The notes: generated by a model not told the origin, from the sequence alone. A stretch of DNA of 64,000 bases from an uncultured Massilia sp. (GCA_946481275.1 CAMLMV010000026.1:1-64000), one strand, 5' to 3'; shown: positions 7,723-17,600, counted from the first letter of the stretch. Translations and numbers: made by a program.

Positions 7723-10065
7723 GTGAACAAACCCTTATCCCTGGCGGGATTGGGCGCGCTATTTGCGTCCTGCTTCATTGCCGCCAATGCGTTCGCCCAG
7801 GCCGGCGCCACGTTACCCACTTTCCAGAACGCGTCCGTGCACGATCCTTCCGTGCTCAAGGCCGGCGACACGTTCTACGTGTTCGGTTCGCACCTGGCCT
7901 CGGCCAAGTCGAAGGACCTCATGAAGTGGACGCAGATGACGGACGGCGTCAGCGCCACCAACCCGCTGTTCCTGAACGGCTCGAAGAACGTCTACACGGA
8001 ACTGGCCGAGACGTTCGCATGGGCGAACACGACGACCCTGTGGGCGCCGGACGTGCGCCAGCTTGCGGACGGCAAGTACTACATGTACTACGACGCCTGC
8101 CAGGGCGACGCGCCGCGGTCCGCGCTGGGCATCGCCGTCGCGAACAGTCCCGAAGGCCCGTACGTCAACAAGGGCGTGATCCTGAAGTCCGGCATGTGGG
8201 GCCAGGCGAGCTACGACGGCACCGTCTACGACGCGCTGAAGCACCCGAACACGGTCGACCCGAACGTCTTCTTCGACAATTCGGGCAAGCTGTGGATGGT
8301 CTACGGCTCGTACTCGGGCGGCATCTTCATCATGCAGATGAACCCCGCCACCGGCTTCCCGTATCCGAACCAGGGCTACGGCAAGCGCCTCACCGGCGGC
8401 AATCACTCCCGCATCGAAGCCGCGTACATCCTGTACAGCCCCGCCACGTCGTACTACTACCTGTTCACGTCGTTCGGCGGCCTGGATGCCAACGGCGGCT
8501 ACAACATGCGCGTCGCGCGCTCGACCAATCCGGACGGTCCGTACTTCGACGCCCAGGGCAATGCGATGGCGAACGTGAAGTCCGATCCGTCGAAACCGCT
8601 GTTCGACGACGCGTCGATCGCGCCGTATGGCGTCAAGATGATGGGTAACTTCCTGTTCGAGCGCAAGCTGGGCGAGGCGGGCACCGGCATCGGCACGGGC
8701 TATGTCTCGGCGGGCCACAACTCGGCCTGGTACGACCCGGCGACCGGCAAGCACTTCCTCATCTTCCACACGCGCTTCCCGGAACGCGGCGAGCAGCACG
8801 AGGTGCGCGTGCACCAGATGTTCATGAACGCGGACGGCTGGCCCGTCGTGGCGCCGTACCGCTACGCCAACGAGACGGCGACGACCGTCCGCCCGGAATT
8901 CGTGTTCGGCGACTACCTGTACGTCAACCACGGCAAGGACATCACGGCCGCCATCAGGAAGTCGCAGCTGATTACCCTGAACGCCAACGGCAGCATCACC
9001 GGCGCCGTGACCGGCACCTGGCGCAAGGTCGGCACCAACCAGGTCGAGATCAACCTGCCGGGCGCGTCGACCTATAAAGGCGTGCTGCTGACGCAGTGGG
9101 ACGAAACGTCGAAGTCGTATGTGACGACCTTCACCGCCTCGTCGCGCGAAGGCATCGCCATCTTCGGCAGCCGCCTGATCCCGCGCACCGACATGCAGGT
9201 GGCCACCGCCATCTACAATGAGCTGAGCCTCGGCGCGACGACGGCCGTCACGGGCAATCTCACCCTGCCGACGACCGCTGCGCGCAACGCCGTCATCAGC
9301 TGGACGTCGTCGAATCCTGCCGTCGTCAGCAATACGGGCATCGTGACGACGCCGGCCAGCGGATCCGTGAACGTGACGCTGACGGCCCGCATCACGAAGG
9401 GCACGGCCACCTTGACGAAGACGTTCACCGTCACCGTGCGCAAGCTGGGCGGCCTCGTCGCGTACTATGCCTTCGACGGCAACCTGGCCGACTCGAACGG
9501 CGCGTTCGCGGCCGGTTCGGTCAGCGGCGGCAAGATCGACGTGGCGGGCGGCAGCCTGACGTACGGCGCCGGCATGCGCGGCAACGCGGCCGTGTTCGAC
9601 GGCGCGACCGGCGTGCGCCTGCCGAACGGCCTGATCTCGTCGAACACGTACACCGTCGCCATGTGGCTGAAACCCGCGCAGCTGACGGCGTTCACCACGA
9701 CGTTTTTCGGCGCGCGCACGACGGATTCCTGGGTCAGCTTCCTGCCGATGGGGCATGGCGGCGTGGGCGGCGCGTCGATGCTGTGGTCGGGCGCCGCCTG
9801 GTACGACGCGGGCCTCGGCATGAACATCCCCGTGAACCAGTGGTCACACGTCGCGTTCAGCGTCAACACCGGCGTCGTCAATGTGTACGTGAATGGCGTC
9901 AAGCGCTTCTCCGGCACGAACTTCCCGAACGTGTTCACGACGACGACCGGCACGTTCGCGCTGGGCGTGAACTACTGGGATACGCCGTACAAGGGCGCGA
10001 TCGACGAGCTGCGCATCTATAACGCGGCCCTGAGCGACGCCGAAGTCGCCGGCCTCGCACACTGA
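7723..10065 (+). CDS. GH43 endo-arabinanase with Ig-like and LamG domains
   Basis: 780 aa starting at GTG (SD GGAG eight bases upstream), with a signal peptide ending near AFAQ (26). Residues about 35-395 are a GH43 five-bladed propeller: catalytic base Asp41 in HDPSVL, Asp179 in TVDPNVFFD as the pKa-modulating acid, and Glu232 in SRIEAAYI as general acid. This pattern fits arabinan endo-1,5-alpha-L-arabinosidases. A beta domain follows, then an atypical bacterial Ig-like domain (about 488-573, SWTSSNPAVVS) and a C-terminal LamG/concanavalin-like domain (about 578-780), which could bind polysaccharide. It probably cleaves arabinan side chains outside the cytoplasm. The PEP-CTERM gene follows immediately. 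Confidence 0.85.
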   Translation: MNKPLSLAGLGALFASCFIAANAFAQAGATLPTFQNASVHDPSVLKAGDTFYVFGSHLASAKSKDLMKWTQMTDGVSATNPLFLNGSKNVYTELAETFAWANTTTLWAPDVRQLADGKYYMYYDACQGDAPRSALGIAVANSPEGPYVNKGVILKSGMWGQASYDGTVYDALKHPNTVDPNVFFDNSGKLWMVYGSYSGGIFIMQMNPATGFPYPNQGYGKRLTGGNHSRIEAAYILYSPATSYYYLFTSFGGLDANGGYNMRVARSTNPDGPYFDAQGNAMANVKSDPSKPLFDDASIAPYGVKMMGNFLFERKLGEAGTGIGTGYVSAGHNSAWYDPATGKHFLIFHTRFPERGEQHEVRVHQMFMNADGWPVVAPYRYANETATTVRPEFVFGDYLYVNHGKDITAAIRKSQLITLNANGSITGAVTGTWRKVGTNQVEINLPGASTYKGVLLTQWDETSKSYVTTFTASSREGIAIFGSRLIPRTDMQVATAIYNELSLGATTAVTGNLTLPTTAARNAVISWTSSNPAVVSNTGIVTTPASGSVNVTLTARITKGTATLTKTFTVTVRKLGGLVAYYAFDGNLADSNGAFAAGSVSGGKIDVAGGSLTYGAGMRGNAAVFDGATGVRLPNGLISSNTYTVAMWLKPAQLTAFTTTFFGARTTDSWVSFLPMGHGGVGGASMLWSGAAWYDAGLGMNIPVNQWSHVAFSVNTGVVNVYVNGVKRFSGTNFPNVFTTTTGTFALGVNYWDTPYKGAIDELRIYNAALSDAEVAGLAH

Positions 10066-10076
10066 AAGGGATGAAC

Positions 10077-10631
10077 ATGAAAAAGACGATCATCGGCCTG
10101 CTGGCCGCAGCGACGTGCATGCTGGCCAATGCGACGGTCATCCATTTCGACGACCTGCCGGGCGACGAGACGCTCCCGATCGACGCCGGCTACGCGGGCT
10201 TCGACTGGGACAACATGGGCACGATCCGCGCGGACGCCTATCCGGGCAGCGGCTTCGAGGCTGGCGCCGTGTCGCCGTCGAACGTGGCGTACAACTGGTA
10301 CGGCCAGCCCGCGACGATCGCGAAGGCGGACGGCAGCGCGTGGGAATACACGGGCGCGTATTTCACGTCCGCCTGGGTCGACCAGGAGATCTCGTTCGAA
10401 GGCTGGCGCAACGGCCAGCTGCTGGTCACATCCGGCGCCTTCACGCTGGACACGACGGCGCCGCGCTGGGTCCAGCTGGACTGGGCCGGCATCGATACGC
10501 TCGTCATCTACAACAGCAGCCCGACGGCTTGGGCCATGGACGAGTTCACGGTGCCGGAGCCGGGGTCGCTGGCGTTGATGGGTGTGTCGCTGGCCGGGTT
10601 GTTGGCGGCGCGGCGCAGACGCAAGGCCTGA
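10077..10631 (+). CDS. PEP-CTERM sorting-domain exported protein
   Basis: 184 aa from ATG 10077, which has AAAGGG six bases upstream; an in-frame ATG at 10071 lies too close to that SD. It has a signal peptide (MKKTIIGLLAAATCMLANA), an unassigned beta-rich middle, and a C-terminal tag VPEPGSLALMG followed by a hydrophobic helix and RRRRK. The tag is the PEP-CTERM signal processed by exosortase/EpsH systems for surface or matrix display. It lies 11 bases after the arabinanase with no terminator between, so the two are probably co-transcribed. The middle domain matches nothing I recognise; a carbohydrate-related surface role is only an inference. Confidence 0.8.
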   Translation: MKKTIIGLLAAATCMLANATVIHFDDLPGDETLPIDAGYAGFDWDNMGTIRADAYPGSGFEAGAVSPSNVAYNWYGQPATIAKADGSAWEYTGAYFTSAWVDQEISFEGWRNGQLLVTSGAFTLDTTAPRWVQLDWAGIDTLVIYNSSPTAWAMDEFTVPEPGSLALMGVSLAGLLAARRRRKA

Positions 10632-10636
10632 GGTCG

Positions 10637-11368
10637 TCAATCGAGGTTTTCGTGGTGTTCGGCGACGCCTTGCTTCCAGTACGCCGACACCCGCGTCGCC
10701 TCGCGCGGCACGCCTTTTTCGTTCAGCGCCTGGCGCACCCGCGCCATCATCGACGCTTCGCCGCCGCCCCACGCGAATCCGCGGCCGGGCGGCAGCGCGA
10801 GCGCTTCCAGGTCCGCCACCAGCGCCTCCGGCGTGTCGAACCAGCGCAGGTCCACGTCCGCTCTACCTTCAAACACGCGCCGGTCCGCGGGCGCCGCATG
10901 CACGAACACGATCGCCCGGCTCCCGCCCGGCAGCTCTTCCAGCCGCCGCGCAATGGCGGGCAGGGCGGTCGCGTCGCCCGCCAGCACATGCCAGTCGAGT
11001 TCCAACGGGACGATCATCGAGCCGCGCGGCCCGCCGACGAGGGCTTGCCGGCCCACGACGGCGTTGCGCGCCCAGCTTGATGCCTTGCCGTCGCCGTGCA
11101 GCGCGAATTCGATCACGAGCTCCAGGGCTTCGCGGCTGAAGCGCCGTGGGGTATAGTCGCGCCTCACCTGTTCTCCCTCTGCATCCGCGTCCGGGAACAT
11201 GAACTTGACGTGGTCGTCGAACGACAGTGACGTGAAATCGGCCAGCGCCTCGCCCGTGAAGGTGATGGCGGCGAAGCCGTCGCCCAGGCGTTCGATGCGC
11301 GACACGGTCAGTTCGCGCAGCTTGAGTTCGTGGCGTACGCGGCGTACGAGGTGATCTGCAGTCTGCAT
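10637..11368 (-). CDS. Siderophore-interacting protein (ferric-siderophore reductase family)
   Basis: 243 aa, slightly short for the ViuB/SIP family. The N-terminal FAD-binding domain contains RRDYTPRRF (the RxYTxR flavin motif), followed by GPRGS. The C-terminal NAD(P)H-type domain ends with the typical YWKQG. Family members reduce ferric siderophores in the cytoplasm to release iron. It is divergent from a MarR regulator only about 20 bases away, which very likely controls it. It converges on the PEP-CTERM gene with five bases between them. Confidence 0.88.
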   Translation of the reverse strand: MQTADHLVRRVRHELKLRELTVSRIERLGDGFAAITFTGEALADFTSLSFDDHVKFMFPDADAEGEQVRRDYTPRRFSREALELVIEFALHGDGKASSWARNAVVGRQALVGGPRGSMIVPLELDWHVLAGDATALPAIARRLEELPGGSRAIVFVHAAPADRRVFEGRADVDLRWFDTPEALVADLEALALPPGRGFAWGGGEASMMARVRQALNEKGVPREATRVSAYWKQGVAEHHENLD

Positions 11369-11383
11369 CGTTGCTCCGAATTA

Positions 11384-11398
11384 GTTGATAATGTCACC
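11384..11398. promoter_or_regulatory. Probable MarR operator, copy 1
   Basis: GTTGATAATGTCACC is an inverted repeat of GTTGA with one mismatch around a 5-nt spacer. It lies in the short gap between the SIP and MarR genes, at the expected place for an autoregulatory operator. Confidence 0.5.
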
Positions 11399-11876
11399 CA
11401 TTATGCAAAATGTAGTTGATGAAGTCAACCAAAATCCCCCATCGCCCGCGCTGGAGGTGCTGGAACGCGTCCACGCGATCATGCACCTGTACCGGTCGGC
11501 CCAGCAGCGCAGCCTGCGGGCCGGGCCGCACGACCTGGCGCACATGGAGATCAAGGTGCTGGGGTTCTTTGCGCGTCGCCCCGGGGCGACGCAGAGCGAC
11601 CTCGCCGCGCATTCGGGACGCGACAAGGCGCAGCTGGCGCGCCTGATCCGCGGCCTGCGCGACCGCGGGCTGCTCGACGCGACGGCGGACGAGACGGACA
11701 AGCGCAGCACGCGGCTGGCGCTGTCGGAGGCGGGCAAGGACATGTTCGCGGCGCTGCACCGCCACGACGGCGCGCTGGCCGAGGCGGCGCTGGAGGGGAT
11801 TGCGGAGGCGGACCGCGCGACCCTGCTCGACTTGCTGGAGCGGGTGCGCGCGAACCTGGAGGCGGGGCAGGGCTAG
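11391..11876 (+). CDS. MarR-family transcriptional regulator
   Basis: 161 aa from ATG 11391; ATG 11403 or an upstream TTG at 11385 are alternatives, and none has a good Shine-Dalgarno, so the mRNA may be nearly leaderless. The winged-helix core is clear: TQSDLAAHSGRDKAQLARLIRGL as helix-turn-helix and DKRSTRLALSEAG as wing. It is divergent from the siderophore-interacting protein, its likely target. Two GTTGA/TCAAC palindromes, one inside the 5' coding region, suggest autorepression. The ligand is unknown. Confidence 0.88.
   Translation: MSPIMQNVVDEVNQNPPSPALEVLERVHAIMHLYRSAQQRSLRAGPHDLAHMEIKVLGFFARRPGATQSDLAAHSGRDKAQLARLIRGLRDRGLLDATADETDKRSTRLALSEAGKDMFAALHRHDGALAEAALEGIAEADRATLLDLLERVRANLEAGQG
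11415..11429. promoter_or_regulatory. Probable MarR operator, copy 2 (perfect palindrome)
   Basis: GTTGATGAAGTCAAC has perfect GTTGA/TCAAC arms. It sits 31 bases (about three helical turns) from copy 1 and lies within the first codons of the MarR gene. The same-face spacing fits cooperative binding of two dimers. Confidence 0.5.
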
Positions 11877-11877
11877 T

Positions 11878-12942
11878 TCAGGCGTCGATTTCGGACAGCA
11901 GCACTTCACGCCGTTCCGCCGCGCTGAGGCGGCCGGCATCCAGCAGCCGCATGACGGTCAGCGCCTGGCGCGCGGGCACCGGATTCGGCGCCTGGCCGAG
12001 CAGCGCGTCGCGGATGCCCGCATAGTACGACGGGTAGGCGCCGTTCTCGGTCGGCAGCGGAGATGGCGTCACTTTACCGTCGCGCTGGACGGCCAGCACG
12101 CCGGTTTCTTCGTCGACGCCCCATGCCGCCGCATCGCCGCCGGGCCGGCGGCCCGCGATCAGGTCCGCTTCCTGCGGGTCGAGGCTCTGCTTGACCCAGC
12201 TGCCGTTCAGGCCATGCAGCGCCACGCGCGGGCGCGCAACGGCGGCCAGCATGCTGGCGCCAAGGTCCACGCGCAGGCCGTCCGCATAGCGCAGGCGCGC
12301 CTGGAACTGGTCTTCGCAGCGGCCGCCGGGACGCAGGACCGGCAGGTCGGCCTCGATGGCGAGCGGCTCGCCGAAATACAGCAGGGCTTCGTCGATCAGG
12401 TGCGGGCCCAGGTCCATCCAGATGCCGCCGCCGGCCTCCACCTCTTCCTTCCAGCGCGCCTGGGGCTGCGGGCGGAAGCGGTCGAAGTGCATCGCGGCGT
12501 GGCGGACTTGTCCCAGGGTGCCGTCGGCCAGCAGGCGCAGCGCGGTGCGCGTCGTGCTGTCCCAGCGGCGGTTGTGGTAGACGCTCAGCAGCAGACCCTT
12601 GTCTTCGGCCAGGCGTACGAGTTCCGCGGCCTGGGCGGCCGTGTCGGTGAACGGCTTGTCGACGACGACGTGCTTGCCGGCTTCCAGCGCGGCCTTCGCC
12701 AGCGGATAGTGGGTCGCGTTCGGGCTGGCCAGCACGACGAGGGCGACGGCCGGATCGGCGAGGAGGGCGGCCGGCTCGGCATGGACGGCGACGCCGCCGA
12801 GGCTTGCTCTGACCTTGTCCGGATTGCGGCTGGAGACGGCGGCGATGGCGAGGCCAGGCGTCGTGCGCAGCAGGGGCGCGTGAAAGACCTGGCCGGCGAA
12901 GCCGTAGCCGATGAGTCCAACGTTGATCGTGTCAGCGGTCAT
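11878..12942 (-). CDS. Gfo/Idh/MocA-family oxidoreductase
   Basis: 354 aa from ATG 12942 (AAGGAA upstream); a longer reading frame to 13005 would overlap the ROK gene and lacks an SD. The N-terminal Rossmann motif is GLIGYGFAG. The catalytic-region motif is EAGKHVVVDKPF, where the conserved EKP of the family reads DKP. GGGIWMDLGPHLIDEALL follows, with the conserved His. The C-terminal half is the usual alpha/beta substrate domain. Relatives (YdgJ-like) oxidise or reduce sugars and inositols with NAD(P). It directly follows a ROK regulator on the same strand, which suggests a small sugar-responsive operon. The substrate is unknown. Confidence 0.85.
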   Translation of the reverse strand: MTADTINVGLIGYGFAGQVFHAPLLRTTPGLAIAAVSSRNPDKVRASLGGVAVHAEPAALLADPAVALVVLASPNATHYPLAKAALEAGKHVVVDKPFTDTAAQAAELVRLAEDKGLLLSVYHNRRWDSTTRTALRLLADGTLGQVRHAAMHFDRFRPQPQARWKEEVEAGGGIWMDLGPHLIDEALLYFGEPLAIEADLPVLRPGGRCEDQFQARLRYADGLRVDLGASMLAAVARPRVALHGLNGSWVKQSLDPQEADLIAGRRPGGDAAAWGVDEETGVLAVQRDGKVTPSPLPTENGAYPSYYAGIRDALLGQAPNPVPARQALTVMRLLDAGRLSAAERREVLLSEIDA

Positions 12943-12964
12943 TGTATTCCTTGTGTTGTTGCGG

Positions 12965-14224
12965 TCAGTGAGGCATTGCCAGCCCGGCCGGCCGGACGCT
13001 TGCACCGCGCCCGGTCTCGCGCTCGATGCGCAGCACGTCGAGCGGGCGCGTGACGCGGTAGCGCGCCAGTGCTGCGGCGCCCACGGCCACGGCCTGGGCG
13101 CCGAAGTGCGAGGTGCGGATGTCGGGCGGCGGCAGCATGGCGGCGTGCGCGTAGGCGGCCAGCACGTGGCGCGCGGGTTCGATGAAGGCGTCGCCCAGTT
13201 GCAGGGCGGGGCCGCCGATGACGATCGCCATCGGATCGAAGCCGGCCCACAGGTTGTTCAGCAGGATGCCGAGCTGGCGGCCGGCCGCGTCCACGGCGGC
13301 GCACGTGGCCGGGTCGCCGTCGGCCACGCGCCGGAACAGGTTTTCCAGCGCGGGATGGCTGGGACGTTCGCGGCCCAGCAGCGAGCCGAGGCCGATCAGC
13401 GCGTCGGCGCAGCCGCGCCGGCCGCACTGGCACAGCGGGCCGCCGGCCTGCAGGATCGCGTGGCCTACCTCGCCGGCATAGCCGTGCAGGCCCGTCAGCA
13501 GGCGGTCGTTGACGATCACCCCGGCGCCCACGCCGTAGCCGATCGACAGATAGATCAGCGGATCGGTGCCCGACTGGTCGGCGAACTCGAATTCACCCAG
13601 CGCCGCCACGTTCGCCTCGTTCTGCATGTACAGCGGCAGCCCGTCCAGCGGCGAGCCGGCGACGTGCGTCTGCACGATGCCGGCCACGTCGACGTCGCGC
13701 CAGCCCAGGTGCGGCGCGTGGCGCAGCAGGCCCAGGGCTTCGTCGACGGCGCCGTGCAGCCCGATGCCCACGCCGAGCACGCGGCGCGGCGCGCCCCGGC
13801 CCGCGGGACGGGCCAGGCGCTTCGCCAGTTTCACGAGCGCGAGCGCCACGAGGCGGATGCAGGAGGCGGGATCGGTTGGGTCTTCGTACGTGAGGATGCG
13901 CGTGTCGAGCACTTCGCCCAGCAGGTTCGTCGCGACGACGCGCGCCTCGTCCACTCCCAGGTCGGCGCCCAGCAGGGCGAGGCGCGACGGATCCAGGTGC
14001 AGGGGCGTGGCGCGCCGGCCCACTTCGCCCGTCACGAGCAATTCGCTTTCCGTGAGCCAGCCTTCGTCGACGAGTTCGCGCACGAGCAGGCTGATGGTGG
14101 ATTTCGTCAGGCCGAGCACGTCGGCGAGGGCCGCGCGCGACAGTCCGGGCTGGATGCTGACCTGGCGCACCAGTGCCATGCGGTTCAGTTGCTTGAGGAG
14201 TTGCTGGTCACCGGTTACGGGCAT
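12965..14224 (-). CDS. ROK-family (NagC/XylR-type) transcriptional repressor
   Basis: 419 aa. An N-terminal winged helix (LSRAALADVLGLTKSTISLLV in part) precedes a ROK sugar-kinase-like domain. The ROK zinc motif is visible as CQCGRRGCADA, and the ROK signature GYAGEVGHAIL precedes it. With an HTH domain present this is a sugar-responsive regulator rather than a kinase. It is 22 bases upstream of the oxidoreductase on the same strand and divergent from TonB receptor 1. It could control either or both. The sugar ligand (glucose, xylose or another) cannot be told from the sequence. Confidence 0.88.
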   Translation of the reverse strand: MPVTGDQQLLKQLNRMALVRQVSIQPGLSRAALADVLGLTKSTISLLVRELVDEGWLTESELLVTGEVGRRATPLHLDPSRLALLGADLGVDEARVVATNLLGEVLDTRILTYEDPTDPASCIRLVALALVKLAKRLARPAGRGAPRRVLGVGIGLHGAVDEALGLLRHAPHLGWRDVDVAGIVQTHVAGSPLDGLPLYMQNEANVAALGEFEFADQSGTDPLIYLSIGYGVGAGVIVNDRLLTGLHGYAGEVGHAILQAGGPLCQCGRRGCADALIGLGSLLGRERPSHPALENLFRRVADGDPATCAAVDAAGRQLGILLNNLWAGFDPMAIVIGGPALQLGDAFIEPARHVLAAYAHAAMLPPPDIRTSHFGAQAVAVGAAALARYRVTRPLDVLRIERETGRGASVRPAGLAMPH

Positions 14225-14384
14225 GAGAGGGAAAAATCAAGTGGGTTGTGATGATTATGCAACAGATTGGAAAATTTTGTACGTCATGCATCACGCATAA
14301 ATGTAACTCCAATCCCGTCGGCTGGTGAAAAGTATAACGGCATGCCGTTCGTAGCGGTTCCGGACGAAGTGATTGATTTATTTA

Positions 14385-14398
14385 TGAAATCGATTTCT
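14385..14398. promoter_or_regulatory. LacI-type operator candidate, same as before the GH1 operon
   Basis: TGAAATCGATTTCT contains the perfect 12-bp palindrome GAAATCGATTTC and is 13/14 identical to the operator between the GH1 gene and the divergent LacI gene at 46751. The central CG with AT-rich arms fits LacI-family operators. It lies about 275 bases before the receptor start. Confidence 0.6.
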
Positions 14399-14420
14399 TG
14401 AACAAATTTGGTCACGTTCG

Positions 14421-14435
14421 TACGTAAGTTACGTA
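14421..14435. promoter_or_regulatory. Perfect palindrome TACGTAA-G-TTACGTA
   Basis: A 15-base perfect inverted repeat with a single central base lies in the ROK/TonB receptor gap. It could be the operator of the divergent ROK repressor or of another regulator. The assignment is open. Confidence 0.4.
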
Positions 14436-14625
14436 ATACATCATTCTCACAAATAACCACCGCTCGAACGGGGGCGCGGACGCCTCCGAAGCGTGCGCGC
14501 TTTGGTTCGACCGATTGACCAATGGAAGCAATGTTCTTAATCTTAAACAAATGATGACCGCTATCAGTGACCAAAGAGTCCGCACGAGGCGGGAGTGCCA
14601 GGAGTAGTACCACCACCACGGACGT

Positions 14626-14653
14626 CGCCGCCCGGAGGGCGCGGCGTTTTTTT
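14626..14653 (+). terminator. Terminator-like hairpin in the leader of TonB receptor 1
   Basis: A GC-rich stem (14626-14633 with 14638-14646, one bulged C) is followed by seven T (14647-14653). It ends nine bases before the SD of the receptor. In this position it would act as an attenuator rather than as the end of a transcription unit. Confidence 0.6.
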
Positions 14654-14674
14654 CGAGAGACGAGAGGAGACATA

Positions 14675-17600
14675 GTGCTGCACACCAAGAGGGTCTTTAC
14701 CCACCACCTGAACACCAGGCACCGCCTGATCAGCCTCGCCGTTGCGAGCGCCTGCGCCGCCCTGGTCGCACCGGCATTCGCACAGGACGCGAGCAATGGT
14801 GCTTCCAATGGCATCGCATCGCCCAACGACCCGGCCGTCACCGCGCCGGTGCAGGGCGTCGCGACGACCACCGTTGTCGTGAAGGGTATCCGCGCCAGCA
14901 TGCAGTCCACGCTGAACCTGAAGCGTAACTCCGATGGTATCGTCGACGGCATCGTCGCCGACGACATCGGCAAATTCCCCGACACCAACCTCGCCGAATC
15001 GCTGCAGCGCATTTCCGGCGTGTCCATCGACCGTTCGCGCGGCGAGGGCGCCAACGTCACCGTGCGCGGCGTCGGCCCCGACCTGAACGTCGTCCTGCTG
15101 AACGGCCGCCAGATGCCGACCGCCAGCCTGGCCGACCAGGCCGGCCGCGCATTCGACTTTTCGAACCTGGCTTCGGAAGCCGTGTCGCAGATCCAGGTGT
15201 ACAAGAGCGCACGCGCCGACACGCCGCCGGGCGGCATCGGCGCCACGCTGAACATCATGACGGGCCGTCCGCTCGACCTGGGCAGCCAGGCCAGCATCGG
15301 CGTCAAGGGCGTGTACGACAAGTCGAACAACAACCTGCCGGCTATCGACGCGGGCAAGAAGGTCACGCCGGAAGTCTCGGGCCTGTACAGCACCACGTGG
15401 AACGACGGCATGTTCGGCCTCGCCGTCACGGGCAGCTACCAGGAGCGCAACCTGGGCGTGAACCAGGCGGCCATCACCAACGGCTGGCTCGGCCCGTACA
15501 AGGGCAACACCGTCAGCGACGACCCGGGTCCGATCCCCGCGAACGGCGCCGGCGTGACGAATCCGCCGAAGCCGTCCGACATCTACCTGACGCCGCAGAA
15601 CCTGTCGTACTTCGTGCGCGGCTCGCAGCGCCAGCGTACCAACGGCCAGCTGACGTTCCAGTTCCGCCCGGTCAAGGAACTGACGACCACGCTGGACTAC
15701 ACGTACGCGCAGAACAAGATCCAGACCAAGTACCACGAGCTGTCGGTCTGGTTCAACCACCCGCTGAACGCCCAGAGCAGCAGCTGGACCAACGGTCCGC
15801 TCGCGTCGCCGATCTATTATGAAGAGCAGGTCAAGAACCAGGACTTGGCGATGAACGGCGGTAACTTCGCCACCAAGTCGACCCTGGACTCGATCGGCTT
15901 CAACACGCAGTGGCGCGCCTCGCCGGCCCTGCGCCTGTCGCTGGACATGCACCACTCGCAGGCCAAGGCCGAGAAGGACAGCCCGTTCGGTTCGAACAAC
16001 GACCTCGCAACGGTCACCTTCAGCCGCAACACGACCGGCGTCGACTTCACGCAGGAGATGCCGATCCTCGTCATCCCGGGCGGTGCCAACTACCAGGCTT
16101 CGCCGAACCAGGTGTCCGGTTCGTGGTTCCAGGATGGCCTGAACAAGATGAAGATCGACCAGATCCAGGCCGGCGGCAGCCTGAAGCTGTTCGAATCGTC
16201 GAACCTGAACTTCGGCCTGTCGCACACGAAGGTCAACAACCACTCCGTGTTCCAGCAGGTGCAGCGCGACACGTGGGCGGGCGGCACGTCGAACAACGCG
16301 GGCGTCGACTATGACCAGAGCCTGTGGCATGCCGACACCATCAGCCAGTACTTCAGCAAGCTGGGCGGTTCGGGCGATCCCCGCCTGTACAACCAGTTCA
16401 TGCTGTTCGACTTCGCCAAGGTGCGCGACAACGCGATCAAGGTCACGGGCGACCAGGCCGGCTACACCCCGAGCCTCGCGAACCCGAGTTTCGACCGCAC
16501 GACCATCGAGAAGACCAAGGCGCTGTACCTGCAGTTCAACACGGACTGGGATACCGCGATGCCGATGCACACCGGTATCGGCTTCCGCTACGAGAAGACC
16601 GACGTCGCCTCGACCGGTCTCGCCAAGCTGCCGGTCGGCGTGCGCTGGATCTCGCAGAACGAACTGCCGGTGGACTTCGGCAACCAGGTCTTCCAGACCC
16701 AGCACGGCAAGTACAGCAACTTCCTGCCGACCGTGGACTGGGACATGGACGTGCGTGACGACCTGAAGGTGCGCGCGAGCTACGGCGTGTCGATCGGCCG
16801 TCCGCGCTACGACCAGATCCAGGGCGGTACCACGTACAGCTCGACGGCGGGCGTGACGGGCGTGACGGGCAGCAGCGGCAACCCGGCGCTGACGCCGGTG
16901 AAGTCGAAGAACCTGGACCTGTCGGCCGAGTGGTACTACACGAAGCAGAGCATGGTCTCGCTGGGCATGTTCCACAAGGACCTGTCGGACTACGCGGGCC
17001 AGACCGTCGTCACGTCGCCGTCGCCGACGGCGCTGACGCCGGTGGGCGGCGCCTACTGGAAGGCTGCGATCGCGTCGGGCTGCGTGGCGACCGACACGAA
17101 CTGCATGCGCGACTACATCCTGAAGAACTTCGACGGCCAGCCGGGCGTGACGTCGAAGGGCATCAACGGGGAAGGGCACTACACCGGTACGATCACGGGC
17201 GTGCCGGGCGACCCGGCGCTGCCGTACCAGATCACGACGTACATCAACCAGAAGAAGGCCTCGCTGAAGGGTGCGGAAGTCAACTGGCAGCACATGTTCA
17301 GCAACGGCCTCGGCTTCCAGGCGAACTACACGTACGTGAAGTCGGACCTCAAGTACGACAACCTTGGCACGGGCAACCAGTTCGCGCTCGTCGGCCTGTC
17401 GAACTCCGCCAACCTGGTCGGTATCTACGAGGACGACAAGTGGTCCGTCCGCCTGGCCTACAACTGGCGCGGCGAGTTCCTGGCGAACGTGGCCGACAAC
17501 GGCAAGCCGAACCCGCAGTACGTCGAGCCGTACGGCCAGACCGACCTGTCGATCGGCTACAACGTCAACAAGAACCTGTCCGTGTCGCTCGAGGCGATCA

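Larger units (their letters stand above)
14225..14674. other. Regulatory region between ROK repressor and TonB receptor 1
   Basis: About 450 bases without a convincing gene. The part 14240-14560 is distinctly AT-rich. It holds two palindromes annotated separately (14385 and 14421) and a terminator-like hairpin next to the receptor start. A reading frame extends upstream of the receptor start but has no ribosome binding site and runs through the hairpin, so it is treated as leader. Confidence 0.6.
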
